The notes under the pieces are model-generated. The model saw only the letters and a program-made list of their open reading frames with translations, searched no databases and was not told where the DNA came from. Both the position numbers and the translations under genes were made by a program. A stretch of DNA of 64,000 bases from Mesorhizobium sp. M4B.F.Ca.ET.203.01.1.1 (GTDB lineage Bacteria > Pseudomonadota > Alphaproteobacteria > Rhizobiales > Rhizobiaceae): assembly GCF_004791025.1 (NCBI RefSeq), contig NZ_SRUO01000003.1, positions 62,001-126,000 of the forward strand, written 5' to 3'. Below, in pieces: positions 17,804 through 25,728 of the stretch. How positions within the stretch are numbered: the first letter of the stretch is position 1; every line of letters begins with the position of its first letter.

Positions 17804-18211
17804 GTGGAGGAAATGAGCCGAAGGTCACGAGAGCCCGTGAGCTATCGGAAGGTTGAAAACGATGCCGAGGAAAGACTGTGGCATGAACTGCGCGGACGGC
17901 GATTGAACGGCCACAAGTTTGTTCGCCAACTACCGATTGGGCCCTTTTTCGCAGACTTCGCCTGTCGTGAAGCTAATCTGGTCGTGGAAGTCGACGGCAG
18001 CCAGCACGCGGGTCGGTCTCGGGATCGATACAGAGATGAAACGATGAATGAAAATGGTTGGTCGGTATTGAGGGTTTGGCACGCGGATGTCTTGAACAGC
18101 CGCGCGAGTGTACTTGATACGATCATCGCAGCCCTTGATGGCCGGCTGGATCGCAAAATGATTGGTGTCGATGTGAGATTTCTGCCGGTCACCACGTCGG
18201 AGCAAAGATGA
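17804..18211 (+). CDS. DUF559 / Vsr-like small endonuclease-domain protein
   Basis: A 135-residue protein of the DUF559 group, related to very-short-patch-repair nucleases with a PD-(D/E)xK fold. The likely active-site residues are in FFADFACREANLVVEVDGSQH (Asp and E-x-D), followed by the conserved tail NGWSVLRVWHADVL. Start: GTG at 17804, or ATG at 17813 next to GGAGGAA; the second has very short spacing, so the start is uncertain. Its codon use looks less GC-biased than the operon around it. It lies alone between 49-bp inverted repeats, which suggests the nuclease is part of a transposable or REP-associated unit rather than a member of the AAA+ cluster. Confidence 0.85.
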   Translation: MEEMSRRSREPVSYRKVENDAEERLWHELRGRRLNGHKFVRQLPIGPFFADFACREANLVVEVDGSQHAGRSRDRYRDETMNENGWSVLRVWHADVLNSRASVLDTIIAALDGRLDRKMIGVDVRFLPVTTSEQR

Positions 18212-18225
18212 TGAGCGCCTGCGCC

Positions 18226-18274
18226 GCCCCTCATCCGCCCTTCGGGCACCTTCTCCCCGTGAACGGGGAGAAGG
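18226..18274 (-). repeat. Right 49-bp inverted repeat of DUF559 cassette
   Basis: Exact reverse complement of 17745-17793. Its end is 5 bp before the ATG at 18280, so GGGGAGAAGG at the repeat end may serve as the ribosome site of the downstream gene. Confidence 0.95.
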
Positions 18275-18279
18275 CATAA

Positions 18280-19587
18280 ATGACCCACCCCGCCAAGAAA
18301 CCCGACCTTCTGCGCGACAATGAGCTGATCTACGGCAGGCTGCTGACCGTCGACGAGCCGCATCTCATCCAGCGCTACAACAAGGCGCTCGTCGCCTTTG
18401 GCCTCAATCCCACCAGGCTGAACAGCTTCCAGATCGACCGCACCGGCTTCTCGCCCGAGGTCGCCGACGAATGCGGCGACTACGACTATCTCGATCCCAA
18501 CGAGGTCAACCGCCGCTTCATCATCCTGACGCCGTCGCAGATCGACCTGCCGGTGGTCCACACCGCCTTCTCAAACACCTCGCAGCTGATGTTCGAGTTC
18601 ATGTCCAAGAACCAGCGCGCCATCGACGCGCTGACCATCAAGGACGTCATCTACGGCGAGATCGAGGACTCGGTGCCCAAGGTGGACGACATCGAGGACC
18701 TGCTGTCGATCAATCAGGTCGAGTTCAGGGTGCTGTCGGCAGAGGATGTGCTCGGCAAGGCCGCCGAGCTCGGCAAGCTGGTCGACAGGTTGAAGCAGGA
18801 GCCCGACGCCTGGCGCTACAACGCCATGCTGGAGCGCATGGTCGAGTTGGCCAAGGTCTGCGGCGACATCCGCGAGAACGCGCTGGTGCCCGACCAGGTG
18901 ATCTTCCGCCACAACGCCTACTGGACCAGCCATTTCGGCGGCCTCTACGTCTTCGTCGATCCCGACATGACCACCGTCATCAGCGATCCGGCCGCGCCCG
19001 GTTTCCGCCGCTCGCGGCCGTGGCAGGTGAGCTATCTGTCGATCAAGGACGCCGACAAGGTGTTCAAATTCCTCGCCGCGACCGGCCGCATAGAGCTGCC
19101 GCGCGCCTCCTGGATCGAAGCCTCCGGCTATCTCGAGCATCGCGCCGAAATGGTGGTGCGGGCGCTGATCCGCGACACCGAGCCGAACCGCAATCTGACC
19201 GACGTCGACAAGGTCTGGCTGCAGACCTGGATCCATGGCCATACCGACCTGATCACCAGGGACGGCAATTTCCCCTTCCTCAACGCCGCCAAGCGCGAGA
19301 TCGCCCAGTATGGCCATCTCAAGATCGAGGAAGTGTTCCCGCAGCAGCGCTTCCTGGTGATCCGCGCCAAGCCCGACCATCCCGATGCCTGGCTGACCAA
19401 CCAGCTGATCTCCGACTTCGTGCCGCAGGACTTCGTCTCGCGCTACGTCTTCAACAAGCCCGGCTTCTACAGGGACTATGACGGCTTCAGCGACGCCTGG
19501 CGCTCGCATGTTGTGGACGTTCTGAAAACCACATATTTGAAAGACAAGGCGGCGTTCCGCACGCGCCTTTACGGCTTGACTGATTGA
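18280..19587 (+). CDS. Uncharacterised protein, fourth gene of AAA+ cluster (possibly DUF6638)
   Basis: A 435-residue protein with no signal peptide or membrane segment. Sequence blocks that look conserved are GDYDYLDPNEVNRRFIILTP, VIFRHNAYWTSHFGGLYVFV and YLSIKDADKVFKFLAATGRI. I recall similar rhizobial proteins under the label DUF6638 but cannot verify this. The start is the ATG at 18280, just outside the cassette's right repeat, whose GGAGAAGG could act as Shine-Dalgarno. The gene continues the operon on the same strand, 15 bp before the membrane protein gene. Function is unknown; a cytoplasmic partner of the ATPase or of the membrane protein is the simplest inference. Confidence 0.8.
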   Translation: MTHPAKKPDLLRDNELIYGRLLTVDEPHLIQRYNKALVAFGLNPTRLNSFQIDRTGFSPEVADECGDYDYLDPNEVNRRFIILTPSQIDLPVVHTAFSNTSQLMFEFMSKNQRAIDALTIKDVIYGEIEDSVPKVDDIEDLLSINQVEFRVLSAEDVLGKAAELGKLVDRLKQEPDAWRYNAMLERMVELAKVCGDIRENALVPDQVIFRHNAYWTSHFGGLYVFVDPDMTTVISDPAAPGFRRSRPWQVSYLSIKDADKVFKFLAATGRIELPRASWIEASGYLEHRAEMVVRALIRDTEPNRNLTDVDKVWLQTWIHGHTDLITRDGNFPFLNAAKREIAQYGHLKIEEVFPQQRFLVIRAKPDHPDAWLTNQLISDFVPQDFVSRYVFNKPGFYRDYDGFSDAWRSHVVDVLKTTYLKDKAAFRTRLYGLTD

Positions 19588-19602
19588 GGGGTGACGAGAG
19601 CC

Positions 19603-20727
19603 ATGCTTGACCCGATTGTGAGTTTCTTCACCCAGATCTTCCAGTGGATCGGCCGCGGCATCGGTCTTCTCGTCGGCGTCGTCCTGTGGCCGTTCATGTG
19701 GGCCGGCCGCTGGTATGGGCAGCGCGGCTGGATCCTGAAGGCGGTGGTTGGCCTGGCCTTGCTGGTGCTCATCGGCCTCTACGCCAATTTCTTCTACGCC
19801 ACCCAGTGGTGGAACAATTTCAACCCGAACTATCCCGACACCTACACGTTCGAGAAGCGCAACGTGTCGGCCGGCGAGCAGGTCTCGGCCGGCGCGGGCA
19901 CCGATACGGCCAAGACCTGCGGCAACTCGGCGATCGCCCAGGTGGCGGCCGATCTGACCGACTTCAACGTCAACCAGAATGCCTGGATCTCGTCGATGAT
20001 CCTCTACAAGCTCGGCCTGTTCGGCATCGACTGGGATCATACGCCGTGGATGGACAACAAGGCTTCCTTCCAGCGCGGCATCAACCAGGCGGTTCGGCGC
20101 ACGGCGACGGAGCTTGCCGACAATCTCGGCCGCGTGCGCACGACCTCGCAGATCGACGCCGATCTCCAGGATGCGCGCGGCAATCTGCAGTTCGACGAGG
20201 AAACCTGGTATTTCGGACTCAATCCGTTCGGTCCGAAGACGCCGACCCCGAGCTACTATCGCGACGCCGTGCGCAAGCTGCGCTCCTTCAACGCAAGGCT
20301 GGCCAGCTGCCAGGCGACGTTCGACGCCCGCGCCGACAATCTCAAGCAATATATCGACCGCATCTCGTCCGACATCGGCTCGACCTCGGCAATCCTCAAG
20401 GAGCGCGCCGAGAACCACAATGACGGCTGGTTCGATTTCCGCGCCGACGACCGCTTCTGGTTCGCCTACGGCCAGCTCTATGGCTATTACGGCCTGATGA
20501 AGGCCGCCCAGGCCGACTTCGAGGACGTCATCAAGGAAAAGCACCTGCAGAACCTGTGGGACACGATGGATTCGCAATTCGTCTCGGCGCTGCGCATCCA
20601 GCCCTTCATCATCGCCAACGGCCGCGAGGACGGCTGGCTGCTGCCGACCCACCTGACCACGATGGGTTTCTACGTGCTGAGGGTGCGCTCCAACATGGTC
20701 GAGATCAGCAACGTGCTGACGCAGTAG
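19603..20727 (+). CDS. DUF2333-like inner-membrane protein, last gene of AAA+ cluster
   Basis: A 374-residue protein. The N-terminus has an amphipathic/hydrophobic stretch (about 5-33, rich in Trp and Gly) and a clear membrane span at about 44-63 (AVVGLALLVLIGLYANFFYA). A large periplasmic domain with few cysteines follows. The pattern of a short cytoplasmic head, one anchor and a ~300-residue outer domain ending in NMVEISNVL recalls DUF2333; this identification is from memory. Start ATG 19603 with GAGGGG 11 bp upstream; GTG 19591 is possible. As the only membrane protein of the cluster it could couple the cytoplasmic AAA+ machinery to the envelope. Confidence 0.82.
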   Translation: MLDPIVSFFTQIFQWIGRGIGLLVGVVLWPFMWAGRWYGQRGWILKAVVGLALLVLIGLYANFFYATQWWNNFNPNYPDTYTFEKRNVSAGEQVSAGAGTDTAKTCGNSAIAQVAADLTDFNVNQNAWISSMILYKLGLFGIDWDHTPWMDNKASFQRGINQAVRRTATELADNLGRVRTTSQIDADLQDARGNLQFDEETWYFGLNPFGPKTPTPSYYRDAVRKLRSFNARLASCQATFDARADNLKQYIDRISSDIGSTSAILKERAENHNDGWFDFRADDRFWFAYGQLYGYYGLMKAAQADFEDVIKEKHLQNLWDTMDSQFVSALRIQPFIIANGREDGWLLPTHLTTMGFYVLRVRSNMVEISNVLTQ

Positions 20728-21044
20728 CCGCATCCCTCCGCCAAGGGCGCTTGCGGATTTGCGCCGTCGCCCCTGTCGCATTCGGTGCATTGCGCGGCTG
20801 TTTTGAGACGGCGGCGCGGCATCCGCTCTGGCTTCTATACGGCGCAACGACCGGGCTCGAGACAGCCGACCCAAAGCGGCCCGGCAGCAGGAACACTCTT
20901 TCTTCGCAGGAAACATAGTTGCATGAAAGTTGACGCCGCGGCAGCGACAGGGTTAGAACATGCCCTCACGCCCGCACGGCGTCTCGAACATGCACAGATC
21001 ATCAAACCCGTCCCCTCCACCGACCAATCCAGAGGAAAGCCGTC
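20728..21044. other. Intergenic region before fhs
   Basis: These 317 bp carry no plausible gene. A candidate promoter lies at 20930-20958. No strong terminator was found for the upstream cluster. Confidence 0.5.
20930..20958 (+). promoter_or_regulatory. Candidate housekeeping promoter for fhs
   Basis: TTGACG at 20930-20935 and TTAGAA at 20953-20958 are separated by 17 bp, giving a good -35 and a weak -10 about 85 bp ahead of the fhs ATG. Confidence 0.35.
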
Positions 21045-22724
21045 ATGGCCGAAGTGAAGTCCGACATCGAGATCGCGCGCGCCGCCAGGAAGAAACAGAT
21101 CCAGGAGATCGGCGCCAAGATCGGCATTCCGACCGAGCATCTCCTGCCCTACGGCCATGACAAGGCCAAGGTCTCGGCCGAGTTCATCAAGTCGGTGAAA
21201 GGCAACAAGGACGGCAAGCTGATCCTCGTCACCGCCATCAACCCGACGCCTGCCGGCGAAGGCAAGACGACGACGACGGTCGGTCTCGGCGACGGTCTCA
21301 ACCGCATCGGCAAGAAGGCCATCGTCTGCATCCGCGAAGCCTCGCTCGGCCCGAACTTCGGCGTCAAGGGCGGTGCCGCCGGCGGCGGCTACGCGCAGGT
21401 CGTGCCGATGGAGGACATGAACCTCCACTTCACCGGCGACTTCCACGCCATCACCACGGCGCACAATCTGCTTTCGGCGCTGATCGACAACCACATCTAC
21501 TGGGGCAACGAACTCGGCATCGACACCCGCCGCGTGGCCTGGCGCCGCGTCATGGACATGAACGACCGGGCGCTGCGCGAGATCATCTGCTCGCTCGGCG
21601 GCGTCGCCAACGGCTATCCGCGCGAAGGCGGCTTCGACATCACCGTCGCCTCGGAAGTGATGGCGATCCTGTGCCTTGCCACCGACCTCAAGGACCTCGA
21701 GAAGCGCCTCGGCGACATCATCGTCGCCTACCGCCGCGACAAGTCGCCGGTCTATGCCCGCGACCTCAAGGCCGACGGCGCCATGGCGGTGCTGTTGAAG
21801 GACGCCATGCAGCCCAACCTGGTGCAGACGCTCGAGAACAACCCGGCCTTCGTCCATGGCGGTCCGTTCGCCAACATCGCCCATGGCTGCAACTCGGTCG
21901 TCGCCACGACGACGGCGCTGAAGCTCGCCGACTATGTCGTCACTGAAGCCGGCTTCGGCGCCGACCTCGGTGCCGAGAAATTCTTCGACATCAAGTGCCG
22001 CAAGGCCGGCCTCAAGCCGGCGGCCGCAGTCATCGTCGCCACCGTGCGCGCCATGAAGATGAATGGCGGCGTCAAGAAGGAAGACCTCGGCAAGGAGAAC
22101 ATCGAGGCGGTCAAGAAGGGCTGTCTCAACCTCGGCCGCCACATCGAGAACGTGAAGCAGTTCGGCGTGCCGGCGGTGGTGGCGATCAACCACTTCACCA
22201 CCGACACCGAGACCGAAATCCAGGCGATGAAGGACTTCGTCAAGGCGCAGGGCGCCGAGGCGATCCTGTGCAAGCACTGGGCGCAAGGCTCCGCCGGCAT
22301 CGAGGATCTGGCGAAGAAAGTCGTCGAGATCGCCGAATCCGGCGCCTCGCAGTTCTCGCCGCTCTATCCCGACGAGATGCCGCTGTTCGAGAAGGTCAAC
22401 ACCATCGTCAAGCGCATCTACCGCGGCGACGAGGCGATCGCCGACAAGTCGATCCGCGACCAGCTGCACGCCTGGGAGCAGGCCGGCTACGGCAACCTGC
22501 CGGTCTGCATGGCCAAGACCCAGTATTCGTTCTCGACCGATCCGAACCTGCGCGGTGCGCCGACCGGCCACACCGTGCCGGTGCGCGAGGTCCGGCTCTC
22601 GGCCGGCGCCGGCTTCGTCGTCATCATCTGCGGCGAGGTCATGACCATGCCCGGCCTGCCCAAGGCGCCCTCCTCCGAAAAGATCTTCCTCAACGAGGTC
22701 GGCCAGATCGAAGGCCTGTTCTAG
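21045..22724 (+). CDS. fhs: Formate-tetrahydrofolate ligase
   Basis: A 559-residue enzyme (10-formyl-THF synthetase) that joins formate to THF at the cost of ATP, feeding one-carbon units to purine and fMet synthesis. The ATP-binding motif [14 protein letters not shown] is near residues 68-81. [23 protein letters not shown] and [20 protein letters not shown] are signature blocks, and the C-terminus has [24 protein letters not shown]. Length matches the family. It stands alone with a strong hairpin terminator 23 bp after the stop. Confidence 0.97.
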   Translation: MAEVKSDIEIARAARKKQIQEIGAKIGIPTEHLLPYGHDKAKVSAEFIKSVKGNKDGKLILVTAINPTPAGEGKTTTTVGLGDGLNRIGKKAIVCIREASLGPNFGVKGGAAGGGYAQVVPMEDMNLHFTGDFHAITTAHNLLSALIDNHIYWGNELGIDTRRVAWRRVMDMNDRALREIICSLGGVANGYPREGGFDITVASEVMAILCLATDLKDLEKRLGDIIVAYRRDKSPVYARDLKADGAMAVLLKDAMQPNLVQTLENNPAFVHGGPFANIAHGCNSVVATTTALKLADYVVTEAGFGADLGAEKFFDIKCRKAGLKPAAAVIVATVRAMKMNGGVKKEDLGKENIEAVKKGCLNLGRHIENVKQFGVPAVVAINHFTTDTETEIQAMKDFVKAQGAEAILCKHWAQGSAGIEDLAKKVVEIAESGASQFSPLYPDEMPLFEKVNTIVKRIYRGDEAIADKSIRDQLHAWEQAGYGNLPVCMAKTQYSFSTDPNLRGAPTGHTVPVREVRLSAGAGFVVIICGEVMTMPGLPKAPSSEKIFLNEVGQIEGLF

Positions 22725-22746
22725 GCTTCCTTTCGGCTGCGAAAAC

Positions 22747-22775
22747 AAAGGGCGCCGCTTTCGCGGCGCCCTTTT
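22747..22775. terminator. Bidirectional intrinsic terminator after fhs
   Basis: AAAGGGCGCCGC (22747-22758) pairs perfectly with GCGGCGCCCTTT (22763-22774) across a TTTC loop. A T-run lies on the + side and an A-run on the left, so it can stop fhs and the converging hydrolase gene. Confidence 0.9.
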
Positions 22776-22796
22776 CATTTGCGGATTTGAGCGCGG

Positions 22797-23444
22797 CTAC
22801 GCTGCATTGCGCGCCAGCGCGCGCTGGTTGGAGGCAAAGATCGTGTCGCGCTCCGGCAAGGCGCCGGTCTTCAGGCAGTCGACCCACTCGGCGGTCTTGA
22901 GCACCGCCGCGAAACGCGACTGCAGGATGATGGTGACCACGCGGTGGATGTCCTCGGCCGAGGCATAGCCGGCGCTGTTGGCGTATGGCACCGAGCCGCT
23001 GGCGTCGGACAGGAACTCGACCGCAAAGCCCATATGCACGGCATGGATGATGGTCGACAGGTCGCAATTGTGCGTCATGTAGCCGACGACCGCGATCGTA
23101 TCGATGGCATTGGCGCGCAGCCACGCCTCGAGATCGGTGCCGGTGAAGGCTGAGGGCAGCGTCTTCTCGACATAATGGTCGCGACTTCGCCCGGCGATCT
23201 CGGGATGCAGCTCGCCGCCATGACTGCCCTTGGCGAAGATCGGCGAGGTCTCCGGCGCCATCTGCTTGATGACCACTACCTTGACGCCGGCTTCCGCCGC
23301 CGCGTCCATGGCGCGCGCCACATTGACGACGCTGTCGCGGAACGGCGGATGCTGGATGGCGAGGTTGCCGCCATCATAGTCGTTCTGGACGTCGACGACG
23401 ACGAGGGCGCGGCGCGGCTGGGCGGCATTGGCTGGTGCGGACAT
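22797..23444 (-). CDS. Isochorismatase-family cysteine hydrolase
   Basis: A 215-residue cytoplasmic hydrolase. The catalytic triad of the family is present: Asp in VVDVQNDY near residue 20, Lys in YVEKTLPSAF, and Cys in GYMTHNCDLST, with a cis-peptide-like GY before the Cys loop. Family members hydrolyse isochorismate, nicotinamide, N-carbamoyl compounds or ureas. The loop GYMTHNC differs from nicotinamidase, so substrate is open. Start: ATG at 23442-23444, behind GGAGATCGCC. It is divergent from a GlxA-type regulator 124 bp away, a frequent pairing in which the regulator controls the hydrolase. Confidence 0.87.
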   Translation of the reverse strand: MSAPANAAQPRRALVVVDVQNDYDGGNLAIQHPPFRDSVVNVARAMDAAAEAGVKVVVIKQMAPETSPIFAKGSHGGELHPEIAGRSRDHYVEKTLPSAFTGTDLEAWLRANAIDTIAVVGYMTHNCDLSTIIHAVHMGFAVEFLSDASGSVPYANSAGYASAEDIHRVVTIILQSRFAAVLKTAEWVDCLKTGALPERDTIFASNQRALARNAA

Positions 23445-23506
23445 GGCGATCTCCTTTCGACCGGGTTGATGGGCAGAAGCTAGGCCCGGCGCCAACGCGG
23501 CAAAAG

Positions 23507-23541
23507 TGTCCCGATTGACATCATGCGAAAGAATTGGGACA
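23507..23541. promoter_or_regulatory. Candidate operator: 10-bp inverted repeat in divergent region
   Basis: TGTCCCGATT (23507-23516) and AATTGGGACA (23532-23541) are inverted copies matching at 9 of 10 positions, 15 bp apart. They lie between the hydrolase and the GlxA-type regulator, as expected for a dimeric AraC-family operator. Confidence 0.45.
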
Positions 23542-23568
23542 ATCTTGCCTGTTTCTCCCGGAGCTCCC

Positions 23569-24561
23569 ATGGCCGACCCGATCGTCACCGTCATCGCCTT
23601 CGACGGCATCAGCCCCTTCCACCTCTCCGTGCCTTGCCTGGTGTTCGGCACGGACCGCACTAGGCTCGGCCTGCCGCGCTTCGATTTCCGCGTCTGCGCT
23701 ATGGAGGAGGGACCGATCCACACCGACGCCGGGCTGACCATCGCCGTCCCGCATGGGCTTGCGGCACTCGACGATGCCGACATCGTCATCATTCCAAGCT
23801 GGAAGGATCTCGAAGACCCGCTTCCGGCGGTGCTAGCCGAGGCGCTCGGCCGCGCCCACCGGCGCGGCGCGCTGATCGTGGGGCTGTGCCTCGGCACGTT
23901 CGCAATCGCCGCCGCGGGACTGCTCGGCGGACGCAAGGCGGCGACGCACTGGGCCTATACCGACAGGCTGCAGGCGCTCCATCCCGACATCGCCGTCGAC
24001 GCCGACGTGCTCTACGTCGACGATGGCGACATCGTAACCTCGGCCGGCGTCGCCGCCGGGCTCGACTGCTGTCTGCATATCGTGCGCGCCCGCTACGGCG
24101 CGGAAGTGGCGTTGCGGCTTGCCCGGCATGTCGTGCTGTCACCACACCGGCAAGGCGGCCAGGCGCAATTCATCGAGCGCCCGCTGGCGCCGACCCCGAC
24201 CGCCGACCGGTTCGCGCAGGCCCTCGACAAGGTGCGGGCGACGCTCGGCGAGGCGCACAGCCTCGACAGCGTCGCCGAGGCGGCCGGCCTCACCCGCCGC
24301 ACCTTCACGCGCCGCTTCCAGAAGTCGATCGGCACCAGCTTCGGCGACTGGCTGGCCGACCAGCGGATCGCGCTGGCGCAGAGGCTGCTGGAGGCGACGG
24401 AGAAATCGATGGATACGGTGGCCTTCGAAGCCGGCTTCGGCAGCGCCACCTCGCTGCGCCAGCATTTTTCCGCGCGGCTCAAGACCTCGCCGATGCAATA
24501 TCGGCGCGAGTTCTCCAGGAGTGCCGGCGCCAAAAGGCCGACACACGCCGCAGTGCTTTGA
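23569..24561 (+). CDS. GlxA-type AraC-family regulator with DJ-1/PfpI domain
   Basis: A 330-residue regulator. Residues 1-~185 form a DJ-1/PfpI-like amidotransferase fold (VTVIAFDGISPFHLSVPC, GLCLGTFAIAAAGLLGGR with the elbow Cys, TSAGVAAGLDCCLHI). Residues ~215-325 form an AraC HTH pair: SLDSVAEAAGLTRRTFTRRF and DTVAFEAGFGSATSLRQHF. Such GlxA-like proteins sense small nitrogenous or other metabolites and usually activate neighbours. The start at ATG 23569 is preferred over an upstream in-frame start because the PfpI fold begins immediately after it. It is divergent from the isochorismatase-like gene, its probable target. Confidence 0.9.
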   Translation: MADPIVTVIAFDGISPFHLSVPCLVFGTDRTRLGLPRFDFRVCAMEEGPIHTDAGLTIAVPHGLAALDDADIVIIPSWKDLEDPLPAVLAEALGRAHRRGALIVGLCLGTFAIAAAGLLGGRKAATHWAYTDRLQALHPDIAVDADVLYVDDGDIVTSAGVAAGLDCCLHIVRARYGAEVALRLARHVVLSPHRQGGQAQFIERPLAPTPTADRFAQALDKVRATLGEAHSLDSVAEAAGLTRRTFTRRFQKSIGTSFGDWLADQRIALAQRLLEATEKSMDTVAFEAGFGSATSLRQHFSARLKTSPMQYRREFSRSAGAKRPTHAAVL

Positions 24562-24579
24562 CCCGAACCGGCAAGCCGC

Positions 24580-25137
24580 TCAACGCTGCCTGACCGGACG
24601 CGCCGGATTGCCGACCACCGTGGTGTTCGCTGCGACGTCGCGGGTAACCACGGCGCCAGCGCCGACGATGGCACCATCGCCGATCGTGACGCCGCCGAGG
24701 ATGATGGCGCTGCCGCCGATCCAGGCATCGGCGCCGATCGTCACCGGTTTGGCGATCTCCAGGCCCGCCTGCCTTCCTGCAGCCTCCCGGTGATGCTCGG
24801 CGCAGTAGATCTGCACGTTGGGCCCAAGCAGCGTCCGCTTGCCGATGCGTACCGGCGCCGTATCGAGGACTGTGCAGCCGGCATTGAGGAAGACACCATC
24901 GCCTAGAAAGAGGTTGAACCCGTAGGCGCAGTGGAACTGCCCCTCGATGCGCGCCCCCTCGCCCGTGCTTCCCAACAATGACCGCAAGGCCGGGCCGATG
25001 TCGCCGCGCTGCCGGGGCGGCAGGCCGTTGTGCTCGAACACCGCATCGCGCGCGGCGACGCGCAGCGCTTCCAGTTCCTGATCGAGGCAAGTGTACCACT
25101 CGCCCGCCGCCATCTTCATGCGCTCACTTGTCGTCAT
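24580..25137 (-). CDS. Sugar O-acetyltransferase (Maa/NodL-like hexapeptide protein)
   Basis: A 185-residue acetyl-CoA-dependent transferase with left-handed beta-helix hexapeptide repeats (FLNAGCTVLDTAPVRIGKR, AIILGGVTIGDGAIVGAGAVV). The N-terminal Maa domain is MTTSERMKMAAGEWYTCLD. The catalytic His is likely the one in IYCAEHHREA, and VVGNPARPVR closes the fold as usual. Maltose O-acetyltransferase and the nodulation protein NodL are the nearest characterised types. No nod genes are nearby, so a Nod-factor role is not supported. It converges with the regulator ending at 24561. Confidence 0.92.
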   Translation of the reverse strand: MTTSERMKMAAGEWYTCLDQELEALRVAARDAVFEHNGLPPRQRGDIGPALRSLLGSTGEGARIEGQFHCAYGFNLFLGDGVFLNAGCTVLDTAPVRIGKRTLLGPNVQIYCAEHHREAAGRQAGLEIAKPVTIGADAWIGGSAIILGGVTIGDGAIVGAGAVVTRDVAANTTVVGNPARPVRQR

Positions 25138-25266
25138 GGCCGCGTCTCCATCGAATTACTGCCAAAGCACAATCCTTTGCTGGGCGAAAGCCTGCTGGCC
25201 AAATGTCCGGCCTATGCTAGCTTGCTCGCGCCGGACTGCGAGGTCCTGACATCGAGGGGGTCAATC

Positions 25267-25728
25267 ATGCTCTATCTGCTTGCATTGCTGATCGGGGTCG
25301 TTGCCGGGCTCCGCGCCGGAACGGCACTTGCCGTCACCGCCTGGGGCGCCTGGCTCGGTTGGCTGCCGGTCGCCGGCACCTGGGCGAGTTTCATGGGGCA
25401 CTGGATCGCCGTCGGCATCTCCACCATCCTCGGGGTCGCCGAGCTGGTCACCGACCAGCTGCCGTCGACGCCGAGCCGCAAGGTGCCGCAGCAGTTCGGC
25501 GCCCGCGTCATCATCGGCGCCTTTTGCGGCGCCGTGCTCGGCGCGACCGGCGGCGCCACCATCGGCGGCCTGATCGCCGGCGCCATCGGCGCCGTGATCG
25601 GCACGCTCGGCGGCGCCGAGTTCCGCGGCCGGCTGGCGGCTGCTTTCGGCAAGGACCCGCCCGCCGCCTTCATCGAGGACGCCGTCGCGATCATCGGCGG
25701 CCTGCTGATCGTGGCGGCCGTGGCATGA
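25267..25728 (+). CDS. DUF4126-like small membrane protein
   Basis: A 153-residue hydrophobic protein with about four membrane segments: residues 2-20, 28-55 and two Gly-rich spans around 80-115, then a C-terminal IIGGLLIVAAVA. The Gly/Ala zipper GAVLGATGGATIGGLIAGAIGAV is typical of DUF4126. Start ATG 25267 with GAGGGGG seven bases upstream. Its last codons overlap the ATG of the following flavoprotein (ATGA), so the two are translationally coupled. The function of the family is unknown. Confidence 0.82.
   Translation: MLYLLALLIGVVAGLRAGTALAVTAWGAWLGWLPVAGTWASFMGHWIAVGISTILGVAELVTDQLPSTPSRKVPQQFGARVIIGAFCGAVLGATGGATIGGLIAGAIGAVIGTLGGAEFRGRLAAAFGKDPPAAFIEDAVAIIGGLLIVAAVA

Larger units (their letters stand above)
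17745..18274. mobile_element. DUF559 cassette bounded by perfect 49-bp inverted repeats
   Basis: Exact inverted copies at 17745-17793 and 18226-18274 enclose one DUF559 nuclease-like gene. The cassette fills the whole space between the ATPase stop (17740) and the next start (18280), where the other gaps in this operon are 15-33 bp. Each arm holds its own palindrome (CTTCTCCCC / GGGGAGAAG). This looks like a REP-type repeat pair mobilised with, or by, a small nuclease, similar in concept to REP/RAYT units. Mobility is inferred; no target-site duplication was recognised. Confidence 0.65.

Noticed and set aside
13538..20727. Phage-defence island
   Set aside because: The core genes lack nuclease, toxin, protease or nucleotide-signalling effectors, and the only nuclease (DUF559) sits in its own inverted-repeat cassette. 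The setting is ordinary chromosome.
18571..20916. 781-codon open frame antisense to the last two cluster genes
   Set aside because: Spans two sense genes and their junction and has antisense-type composition.
20835..22778. 647-codon open frame antisense to fhs
   Set aside because: It mirrors a certain gene in a GC-rich genome where stop codons are rare in that frame; its translation is rich in Arg, Gly, Asp and Val with no recognisable motif.
24580..25137. NodL nodulation gene
   Set aside because: Only family resemblance to NodL/Maa. There are no other nod genes or nod boxes in the window, so a general sugar acetyltransferase is the safer call.
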